Below, one piece after another: positions 25,847-32,165 of a stretch of 64,000 bases of DNA (its first letter is position 1; each line of letters opens with the position of its first letter). The notes under the pieces are model-generated. The model had not been told where the DNA came from, made no database searches, and saw only the letters and a program-made list of their open reading frames with translations. The translations under genes and the position numbers were made by a program. Location of the stretch: contig CAZLRF010000004.1 in the NCBI GenBank assembly GCA_964561785.1, positions 1-64,000 of the forward strand, given 5' to 3'. The stretch comes from DATBSL01 sp964561785. Lineage in GTDB: Bacteria; Acidobacteriota; Vicinamibacteria; Fen-336.

Positions 25847-27178
25847 TTGCAGGCCGTCGAGCGCTACCACGCCCTCCTCGAGCGCGACCCGCGCTCCGCT
25901 CGCGAGCAGGCGGAGGCGCTGCGCGAGGCGTTCCGCCGCGAGGGCGTGACCTTCGCCGGCGAGCCCATGCCGAGCTTCGTGCGCCCGCACCTCGTGCCGC
26001 GGGCGGAATGGGAGGCGCTCTGCTCGCAGGGAGCGAGGGTCATGGAGGCGGCGGCCCGCGCGGCCCGGCACGTGTTCGGCGGGGACGTCTCGCGTCTGTG
26101 CGACTTCCTCGGCACCCCGGAGCGCGAGGCGGCCTGGGTCGCGCTCGACCCCGGGCCCCCCGACGTGGTGCTGTCCCGGCTCGACGCGTTCCTGACCCCC
26201 CGGGGTCCGCGCTTCATCGAGGTGAACTCCGACGCCCCCGCCGGCTTCGGCTACTCCGACCGCATGGCCCGGCTCGTCCGCGCGCTGCCCGTGTTCCGGG
26301 AGTTCGCCCGGGAGGTGAGCGTCGAGTACGTGCCCTCCGACGAGGGCCTCGTGCGCGGGGTCCTCGCGCAGTGGCGGGCGGCGGGGGGCACGGGGCGGCC
26401 GCGCATCGCGATCGCGGACTGGGCGGAGGTGAAGACGCGACCCGACCAGGAGATCCTCCGCGAGGCGTTCCTCGCGCGGGGCTTCGACTGCGTGCTCGCC
26501 GACCCGCGGGAGATGGGGGTCGCCGGCGGCCGGCTCCACGCCGCGGGGGCGCCGGTCGATCTCGTCTACCGCCGGGCGGTCCTCTCCGAGCTCGTCGAGC
26601 GCGAGAGGGACGTCTCGGCCTTCCTCGGCGCGTACCGCCACCGCCTCTGCCCGTTCGTGAACTCGTTCCGCTGCCGGCTCTCCGAGGACAAGGCCTTCTT
26701 CGCGATCCTCACCGACGAGGCCTTCGCCTCCCTCTTCACCGCGGAGGAGCGGGACCTGCTCCGGCGAGCGCTGCCGTGGACCCGCCGCCTGGCCGAGCGG
26801 CGCACGGAGAAGGACGGCCGCCCGATCGACCTCGTGCCGTGGGCGGTCGAGAGCCGGGAGCGGCTGGTGCTCAAGCCGACCCACGATTACGGCGGCCGCT
26901 GCGTGCTGCTCGGCTCGGAGACCGCCCCCGGAGAGTGGGAGAGGGCCGTGCTCGCCGGGCTCGACGCGGCCTGGGTGGTGCAGGAGCGGGTCGCGATCCC
27001 GGAGGAGCCGTTCCCCGTGCTCGAGGGAGGCTCGCTCTCGCTCGTCCCGCTGAAGGTGAACGCGAACCCGTTCTACGTGGCCGGGGAGCGGGTGGGCGCG
27101 GTCACCCGCGCCTCGCGCAGCTCGATCATCAACGTCAGCGCCGGCGGGGGCAGCGTCCCGACGTTCGTGGTCGGCTGA
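25847..27178 (+). CDS. circularly permuted ATP-grasp-like protein of unknown role
   Basis: 443 residues from TTG 25847, four bases after the pyrC stop; no good ribosome-binding site is visible, so coupling to pyrC is likely. The protein resembles circularly permuted ATP-grasp or glutathionylspermidine-synthase-like proteins: FIEVNSDAPAGFGYSDRMA (nucleotide/metal-binding Glu and Asn), SEDKAFFAIL, RLVLKPTHDYGGRCVLLG (ATP-grasp Lys-Pro strand and loop) and PLKVNANPFYVAG. Such enzymes form amide bonds using ATP. Product and substrate are unknown. Its place in the pyrimidine operon may be for shared expression only. Confidence 0.6.
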   Translation: MQAVERYHALLERDPRSAREQAEALREAFRREGVTFAGEPMPSFVRPHLVPRAEWEALCSQGARVMEAAARAARHVFGGDVSRLCDFLGTPEREAAWVALDPGPPDVVLSRLDAFLTPRGPRFIEVNSDAPAGFGYSDRMARLVRALPVFREFAREVSVEYVPSDEGLVRGVLAQWRAAGGTGRPRIAIADWAEVKTRPDQEILREAFLARGFDCVLADPREMGVAGGRLHAAGAPVDLVYRRAVLSELVERERDVSAFLGAYRHRLCPFVNSFRCRLSEDKAFFAILTDEAFASLFTAEERDLLRRALPWTRRLAERRTEKDGRPIDLVPWAVESRERLVLKPTHDYGGRCVLLGSETAPGEWERAVLAGLDAAWVVQERVAIPEEPFPVLEGGSLSLVPLKVNANPFYVAGERVGAVTRASRSSIINVSAGGGSVPTFVVG

Positions 27179-27189
27179 GCGGGGCCGCC

Positions 27190-27981
27190 TCAGGGCTCCT
27201 GCGCCTTGCGCAGGATGTCGACCGCGGACTCGCCGAAGTACTGGACGACGAGCCGGCCCCAGGTCGGGGTGCGGCGCAGGTTGGCGAGGTACTCGTCGAG
27301 GGCCTGCCGGAGGGCCGAGTCCTCCTTGCGCAGCGCGAAGGCGAGGCTCGCCTTGGGGCCGACGAACAGCCCGAGCTCGATCGCCGGGTCCTTCTGCTGG
27401 GCCGCGATCGCGTCCTCGACGCCCATCACGACCGCCGTGACCCGCGAGGAGCGCAGCGCCTCGGGGAGCCCGCCCGGGGGCACGGCGTCGTCGACGTTCG
27501 AAAGCCCGAGCGGGGCGAGCGCTTCCGCGAGGCTCGTGCCCCGGATGGTCCCGACCTTCTCGGCGCGGAGCTGGCCGAGCGTCAGGACGGGCGGCCGCGG
27601 CTTGCGGGTCATCGCGACGAGGCGGCTCGGGAAGACCTCGGTCGTGAACGCGACCAGCCGGCGGCGCGCGTCGGTGGCGGTCACACCCCCCGCGGCCACG
27701 TCCCCTCGCCCCTCGGCGAGGGTCGGCAGCAGGGCGTCCCACGAGGCCACCGCCACGGGCTCGAGGCGCAGCCTGCGCAGCCGCGCGAAGCCCTCGAGGA
27801 TCTCCCGGTCGAACCCCGGCGCGCCGCCCGGGCGCAGGGAGAAGAACTGGTCCGAGCCCGCAACGGCGAGGACGCGGAGGACGCCGCGCGTCTCGACCTC
27901 GGCGAGATCTCTCCCCAGGGCGGGCGCGCCGAGCACGAGGAGCGTGGCGACGAGGGCCTGGGCGGCCCGCGTGCCGGTCAT
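27190..27981 (-). CDS. family 3 extracellular solute-binding protein
   Basis: 263 residues from ATG 27981 (ATGA overlap with the gene upstream). An N-terminal signal peptide (ALVATLLVLGAPALGRD) is followed by a type II periplasmic-binding fold: VETRGVLRVLAVAGSDQF, GAPGFDREILEGFARLRRL, GRGDVAAGGVTATDARRR and VGTIRGTSLAEALAPLG, as in amino-acid-type SBP_bac_3. No ABC permease or ATPase is nearby, so it may serve a distant transporter or act as a sensor. RPGGAPGFDREI matches the usual G-[FY]-D-x-[DE] ligand block. Confidence 0.85.
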   Translation of the reverse strand: MTGTRAAQALVATLLVLGAPALGRDLAEVETRGVLRVLAVAGSDQFFSLRPGGAPGFDREILEGFARLRRLRLEPVAVASWDALLPTLAEGRGDVAAGGVTATDARRRLVAFTTEVFPSRLVAMTRKPRPPVLTLGQLRAEKVGTIRGTSLAEALAPLGLSNVDDAVPPGGLPEALRSSRVTAVVMGVEDAIAAQQKDPAIELGLFVGPKASLAFALRKEDSALRQALDEYLANLRRTPTWGRLVVQYFGESAVDILRKAQEP

Positions 27982-28574
27982 CTCGACCTGCCCTCGGGGC
28001 CCCGGGTCGGCGCTCCCGGAGGCGCGTCCGCGACCCTCGCCCCGACGAGGAACACCTGCCGCGCCTGCTCGGCGGATCGGGGGGCCTCGGCGTCGAGGTC
28101 GAGCCGGAGCGCGAGCCCGGGCACGACGGGCACGCCCGCCTCCTCCGTCCGAAGCGCCGCGAAGAGGATCGACCGCCGCGGGGGCGAGGGCAGGGCGGCG
28201 AAGGCCTCCGCCACGGCGAGCAGACACGGAATGCCGGGGCCGCCGAGGCGCGCGGTGATGAGGACGGCCTCGTCCCGCAAGGCGGGGTCGCGCCCCGCGA
28301 GCCGGCCCGCGACCGCGGCGGCTCCCGCGCCCTCCGAGTCGAGCCCCAGCGCCTCGAAGCGCGACGCGACGAAGGCGCGGGCGATCGCGTCGCCCCGCGA
28401 GCCGGGAAGCCCCGCGAGGAGATCGCTCGACAGGAAGCGCTCGTCGGCGCGGAGACGGCTGTCGCGGACCGCGAGGGCGGCCGCGCTCTCCTCCGGCGTG
28501 ACGAGGGCGGGCCGGATGGCGGCGAGCCCCGCCGCCGTGAGCGTTGCCAGACCGCCCACCAGCAGGAGCCTCAT
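27978..28574 (-). CDS. shortened, probably inactive M28 peptidase-like protein
   Basis: 198 residues from ATG 28574, with GGAGG upstream. An N-terminal signal sequence or anchor is present. RADERFLSSDLLAGLPGSRG and FVASRFEALGL match the pre-catalytic part of M28 aminopeptidases. VLITARLGGPGIPCLLAVAEAFAAL and RRSILFAALRTEEAG match the core strands, but the usual AH-x-DH zinc segment is replaced by ARLGG, and about 20 residues holding the D-D-N/A-S-G metal ligands are missing. Only the Glu pair survives. It is likely a pseudo-enzyme or decaying paralog kept in frame. It overlaps the solute-binding protein gene. Confidence 0.6.
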   Translation of the reverse strand: MRLLLVGGLATLTAAGLAAIRPALVTPEESAAALAVRDSRLRADERFLSSDLLAGLPGSRGDAIARAFVASRFEALGLDSEGAGAAAVAGRLAGRDPALRDEAVLITARLGGPGIPCLLAVAEAFAALPSPPRRSILFAALRTEEAGVPVVPGLALRLDLDAEAPRSAEQARQVFLVGARVADAPPGAPTRGPEGRSR

Positions 28575-28610
28575 GTCCTCCCCCTCTCTTTTTCTCTGGA
28601 CGGATCTAAA

Positions 28611-28647
28611 GTGACGTGTCATATTATCCAGTGTAACAGGGCGTCAC
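28611..28647. promoter_or_regulatory. inverted repeat GTGACG/CGTCAC in the AT-rich divergent region
   Basis: GTGACG at 28611-28616 and CGTCAC at 28642-28647 are exact inverted arms, 31 bp centre to centre (about three helical turns). They flank the -10 box predicted for the minus-strand operon, which fits a repressor or activator operator. The region 28575-28718 is the most AT-rich intergenic stretch in the window. Confidence 0.4.
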
Positions 28648-28652
28648 CACAA
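28623..28652 (-). promoter_or_regulatory. candidate promoter for the M28-like / solute-binding operon
   Basis: Minus strand: TTGTGG (28652-28647), 18-base spacer, GATAAT (28628-28623). Transcription would start ~28616 and read into ATG 28574 with a leader of about 40 nt containing GGAGG. Confidence 0.45.
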
Positions 28653-28718
28653 GATTCTTGAGGGGCGCGCAGGAAACAGGCCGCGCCGAGGAGTCGTTTT
28701 TCGAGTCTGGAGTATTCA

Positions 28719-29441
28719 ATGGCAGTCGCCACTCTCAGTCCGGGCCGGCACTCGATCCTGGCGCCCTCGACCGTCTTCGTTCCCGGCGGACGCTTCCTCA
28801 TGGGCTCGGAGGACGGCCGGCCGGACGAGAGGCCGGCGCACGAGGCCGAGGTGCGCCCGCTGCGGATGGGCCGCACGCCCGTGACCAACATGGAGTACGC
28901 GTGGTTCCTCGCCGCGGGCCGGGCCCCCGAGCCCCCCTGGTGGAAGGACCCGCTCTTCTGGGACCCGGAGCAGCCGGTCGTCGGCGTGACCTGGTTCGAG
29001 GCCATGGCCTATGCCCGGTGGCTGTGCGAGACCCTCGGCGGGCGGTGGCGCCTGCCGACGGAGGCCGAGTGGGAGCGCGCCGCGCGGGGGGGCCTCGCCG
29101 GGGCCGGCACGCCGTGGGGAGCCGAGGTGCCGCGGGGCGAGGTGCCCGAGCCCCCGGTCTGCGGGCCCTGGCCGGTGGGGCGCGGCACCGCGAACGGCTT
29201 CGGCCTGCTCGACCCGGGGACGATCGTGCGCGAGTGGTGCTTCGACTGGTACGCGCCCGACGCCTACCGCGCGATGCGGCGCTACGACCCGCGCGGCCCG
29301 GAGACGGGCGCGAAGCGGGTGAGCCGCGGCGGGTCCTGGCGCCAGCCGGTGGGGGAGCTGACCCCTGCCTCACGCTTCGCCTTCGACCCCACCGTGCGCG
29401 CCGCCGACTGCGGCTTCCGCGTGGCGCGCGAGGTGCCGTGA
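28719..29441 (+). CDS. SUMF1/formylglycine-generating-enzyme-fold protein
   Basis: 240 residues from ATG 28719, with GGAG seven bases upstream. The fold signature is complete: STVFVPGGRFLMGSEDG, HEAEVRPLRMGRTPVTNMEY, PVVGVTWFEAMAYARWL, WRLPTEAEWERAARGG, IVREWCFDWYA, RVSRGGSWRQP and AADCGFRVARE. True formylglycine-generating enzymes need a Cys pair downstream of the RGGS strand; here that stretch has no Cys, so sulfatase activation is unlikely. It is probably a ligand- or protein-binding SUMF1 variant. The PilZ gene is coupled at the 3' end (GTGA). Confidence 0.88.
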   Translation: MAVATLSPGRHSILAPSTVFVPGGRFLMGSEDGRPDERPAHEAEVRPLRMGRTPVTNMEYAWFLAAGRAPEPPWWKDPLFWDPEQPVVGVTWFEAMAYARWLCETLGGRWRLPTEAEWERAARGGLAGAGTPWGAEVPRGEVPEPPVCGPWPVGRGTANGFGLLDPGTIVREWCFDWYAPDAYRAMRRYDPRGPETGAKRVSRGGSWRQPVGELTPASRFAFDPTVRAADCGFRVAREVP

Positions 29442-29797
29442 TCGCGCTCCGCCGACCGACGGGGCCGCACGGCCTCGAGCGGAGGAGCCATCCCCGCCTC
29501 GCGCCCGAGGAGCTCGAGGAGCCCGTCTCCGTGGTCGGCTCCCGGCTTCTCAACATCGGCCGGGGCGGGCTGATGCTCGAGGCGCCGATCGCGCTCGCGC
29601 CGGAGTCGACGCTGCACCTGCGGCTCCTCCTCGGCGGGCAGCGCGCGGACGTGGACGCGCGCGTGTGCGCCTGCGTCGAGAGGGGGACGGGACGCCGTCG
29701 CTCCTGGGGCGTCGGGCTGCAGTTCGAGAGCCTCCCGCCGGAGGCCGCGGCGCGGCTCGATCGCGCCCTGCGGCCGGCGAGGACGGGCCGCGCCTAG
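29438..29797 (+). CDS. PilZ-domain (c-di-GMP receptor-type) protein
   Basis: 119 residues from GTG 29438, overlapping the SUMF1 gene by four bases. The PilZ motifs are RRSHPR (15-20; RxxxR) and NIGRGGL (39-45), where the usual Ser of [DN]-x-S-x-x-G is Gly. The first motif is intact, so c-di-GMP binding remains possible but may be weaker. C-terminal strands WGVGLQFESLP complete the barrel. The stop codon (29795-29797) interlocks with the stop of the opposite-strand glycosyltransferase. Confidence 0.82.
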   Translation: MIALRRPTGPHGLERRSHPRLAPEELEEPVSVVGSRLLNIGRGGLMLEAPIALAPESTLHLRLLLGGQRADVDARVCACVERGTGRRRSWGVGLQFESLPPEAAARLDRALRPARTGRA

Positions 29798-31095
29798 CCC
29801 GAGCCGTCGGGCCGCGGCCAGTGCCCCGGCCAGGGGCGGGGCGCGGGATCCGGAAGGTCCCGGGCGAGGGCGAGCGCCGCATCCCAGGCCGCCGTCACCA
29901 GGCGGGGGGCGTGGGCTCGCGCGACGTGCGCGGTCGCCGCCGCCCCGAGGCGCTCCCGCAGGGCCTGGTCGCCCGCGAGCGCCAGGATCGCCCGCGTCAC
30001 CTCCTCCGTCTCGCGCGTCGAGTCGACCCGCAGGGCCGCGTCGTCCGGTAGGTCGGCCTGGTGCTCGAGATCCGAAACGACCGTGGGCCGGCCCTGCGCG
30101 AGGACGCGCAGCAGCGCGCCCGAGGTCTCCCGCGCCGTCGGGTAGCGCAGGTGGACGACGACGTCCGCCGCCTCGACATGGGCCGCGAGGTCCTCGAGGG
30201 GAACGCGTCCGGTGACGACGGTGCGCCCCGCGACGCCCTCGGCCGCGAGCAGCCACCGGAGCCGTTCCTCGTCCGGGATCGGACCGGCCAGGAGGAGGCG
30301 CAGGCGCGGCTCGGTCCGGGCCGCACGGGCCACGGCCCGCGCGAGGCTGCTCGTGCGCTTCTCCGGGGTCACCAGGCCGAACGAGCCGACGACGATGTCC
30401 GAGTCGCCGAACCCCAGCCTTCGACGCAGGGCCGTCACGAGCTCGGGGGAGACCGGGTGCCTCCGCGCGGGGTGGGGCACCTCGACCACCACCGCGCCGG
30501 CGACCTCCGCGCGCACCGCCTCCGCCATGAACCGGCTGTGGACGGCCACCGCGCGGGAGGCCTCGACGGGGATGCGGAACAGCGGGTAGGCGTAGGGCAG
30601 GAGGTCGCCGACGGTGCCGAGGTGCGCGGCGAACAGGCGCCCCCCGCGCCCGGGATAGCTGTACTCGAGCTCGGCCCTCCACGCCTCGAGGGCCGGGCGC
30701 GCGGCCTCGCGGGCGGCGGGGGAGGCCGGGCTCGCCCGCCACGCGCGCACCCCCTCGGACTCCAGGAAGTGAGCGGCGCGGGCGTGGTGGAGGACGAGGT
30801 CGTGCAGGACGAGGAGGCCCGGGACCCTCGAGAGGACGCCGTAGACGAAGTCGTGCGCCCGGCCGTTGCCCATCTGGTGCACGACGACGTCGAACGGACG
30901 CTCGCGGTGGCGGGCGGGAAGCTCCCCGACCGGAAGGACCCGCATCGCCCCGGGCAGCCGGCCCGCGTCGACGTCCTCCTGCTCGCAGAACGCCTCGACC
31001 TCGTGGACGGGGTCGAGGGCGGCGAGCACGTCCGCCGCGTAGTCGGCGATCCCGGTCGGCAGCGGGGGCAGAGGCGAGACGAACGCGAGGCGCAC
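29794..31095 (-). CDS. family 4-type glycosyltransferase
   Basis: 433 residues from GTG 31095. A GT-B glycosyltransferase: N-terminal LAFVSPLPPLPTGIADYA, a common start of GT4 mannosyltransferase-like enzymes; LLVLHDLVLHH; AVAVHSRFMAE; IVVGSFGLVTPEKR (start of the nucleotide-sugar domain); and VVVHLRYPTARETSGALLRVLAQGRPTVVSD, which carries the E-x7-E-type region. Cytoplasmic, probably building surface polysaccharide. It follows a coiled-coil gene by 8 bases and a conserved small gene in one minus-strand operon. Confidence 0.88.
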   Translation of the reverse strand: MRLAFVSPLPPLPTGIADYAADVLAALDPVHEVEAFCEQEDVDAGRLPGAMRVLPVGELPARHRERPFDVVVHQMGNGRAHDFVYGVLSRVPGLLVLHDLVLHHARAAHFLESEGVRAWRASPASPAAREAARPALEAWRAELEYSYPGRGGRLFAAHLGTVGDLLPYAYPLFRIPVEASRAVAVHSRFMAEAVRAEVAGAVVVEVPHPARRHPVSPELVTALRRRLGFGDSDIVVGSFGLVTPEKRTSSLARAVARAARTEPRLRLLLAGPIPDEERLRWLLAAEGVAGRTVVTGRVPLEDLAAHVEAADVVVHLRYPTARETSGALLRVLAQGRPTVVSDLEHQADLPDDAALRVDSTRETEEVTRAILALAGDQALRERLGAAATAHVARAHAPRLVTAAWDAALALARDLPDPAPRPWPGHWPRPDGSG

Positions 31096-31103
31096 GAGGC
31101 GCC

Positions 31104-31628
31104 CTACTCGGCCTTCGGGGCGCCGGCGAGAGCGGCGATTCGCCGCCCCAGCGACTCGAGACGGCGGTCGAACGCCTCGAGGATCAGCTCGGCCCTCGTG
31201 GTCGCGAGCGCGGTCGCCACGCGGCTGCGAGCGTCGAGGACCGGCTCGACCCTCTGGGCGTAGCGGACGATCGCGCCCGCGAGCTCGCGCAGGCGGGCGT
31301 CCCGCGCCTCCTCCTGCTCGAGCCGCGCGTTCAGCAGCTGCACGAGCGCGGCGTTGAACGCGGCCTGCCGCTCGAGGGCGGGGCCGAGAGCGTCCCAGGC
31401 CCGCCGCCGGAGCGCGCCGCCGAGCCCGCCGCCCGTAGGCCGCTCCGGCGTCGGCCACAGCTCGTTCAGCCGCGAGAGCCGCTCCCGCACCTCGGGGGCG
31501 GCTTCCGCCGGGGTGGGGAACGCGGCCAGGCGGTCGACCGCGGCCAGCACCTCCGCGTAGGCGGCCTCCTCCTCCTCGAGGCGGGCGAGCAGCGCCTCGA
31601 GCGCCGGGTGCGGCGTCTCTTCGGCCAT
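31104..31628 (-). CDS. coiled-coil protein of a glycosyltransferase operon
   Basis: 174 residues from ATG 31628. Almost entirely helical with heptad-like Leu, Ala, Glu and Arg (LEEEEAAYAEVLAAVDRL; ERQAAFNAALVQLLNARLEQ). The ERQAAFNAALVQLLN region resembles coiled-coil leaders found on methyltransferases and glycosyltransferases of O-antigen loci. It has no catalytic motif. It may be a scaffold or chain-length helper for the adjacent transferase (inference). Confidence 0.6.
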   Translation of the reverse strand: MAEETPHPALEALLARLEEEEAAYAEVLAAVDRLAAFPTPAEAAPEVRERLSRLNELWPTPERPTGGGLGGALRRRAWDALGPALERQAAFNAALVQLLNARLEQEEARDARLRELAGAIVRYAQRVEPVLDARSRVATALATTRAELILEAFDRRLESLGRRIAALAGAPKAE

Positions 31629-31644
31629 CGCGTCCCGCCTCCGC

Positions 31645-31971
31645 CTAGCCCTGCCGCGCGGCGCGCGCGGCGAGCCAGGTGAGCACGATCTCGTCGAGCG
31701 AGAGGTCCTCGACCGCCTGCTCCTCGGGGGGGGCGAAGCGCCCCTTCTTCACCTCGAGGATCATGGCCTTGTGCTGCTCCTCCATGAGGCGGCTGATCGC
31801 CGCCTCCGCGTCCTTCGCGATGTCCGCGTACGGCAGCCGCCGCGAGGCGAGGATCTCGCCCCCCTTGTAGATCAGCGTCTCGATCAGCGGGTTGACCTTG
31901 CCCTTGTCCTCGGTCTGGACGTGGTAGACCACGCCCCGGTACTTGACGTCCGTGTTGAACCCCGTGATCAC
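31645..31971 (-). CDS. conserved hypothetical protein, 108 residues
   Basis: Starts at GTG 31971. The N-terminus ITGFNTDVKYRGVVYHVQT EDKGK is beta-rich and the middle, EAAISRLMEEQHKAMILEVKKG, is helical. I recall similar small proteins in Acidobacteriota-like and deltaproteobacterial genomes but no named domain. First gene of the minus-strand operon; only 17 bases separate it from the divergent micro-protein gene, so promoters must lie inside coding sequence or the mRNAs lack leaders. Confidence 0.65.
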   Translation of the reverse strand: MITGFNTDVKYRGVVYHVQTEDKGKVNPLIETLIYKGGEILASRRLPYADIAKDAEAAISRLMEEQHKAMILEVKKGRFAPPEEQAVEDLSLDEIVLTWLAARAARQG

Positions 31972-31988
31972 GGCCCGATTGTCGCATA

Positions 31989-32165
31989 ATGGCCGCCCCG
32001 GCCCGATCCCGCCCCATGCCCGAGACCCCCCCGCCCGCGCGACCCCCGGAGGAGCCGGCCCCGGTGCCGGTCTTCGGGTCCTGGCGCGCCATCCACGCGG
32101 CAGTGGCGCTCTCGGCCCTCCTCGTGATGGCGCTCCTCGCCCTGTTCTCGAGGTGGCCGTTCTGA
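31989..32165 (+). CDS. micro membrane protein preceding the symporter
   Basis: 58 residues from ATG 31989 (ATG 32016 would give 49). A Pro-rich N-terminus, then FGSWRAIHAAVALSALLVMA and a single hydrophobic helix ending SRWPF. Similar ~50-residue proteins with a GSWR motif and one helix occur just ahead of sodium:solute symporter genes in Bacteroidota and Acidobacteriota (from memory, not searched). It overlaps the symporter start by 13 bases, supporting co-translation and a possible small subunit role. Confidence 0.65.
   Translation: MAAPARSRPMPETPPPARPPEEPAPVPVFGSWRAIHAAVALSALLVMALLALFSRWPF

Noticed and set aside
28719..29441. Formylglycine-generating enzyme (sulfatase activator)
   Set aside because: The fold matches, but the active-site Cys pair is missing and no sulfatase gene is adjacent.
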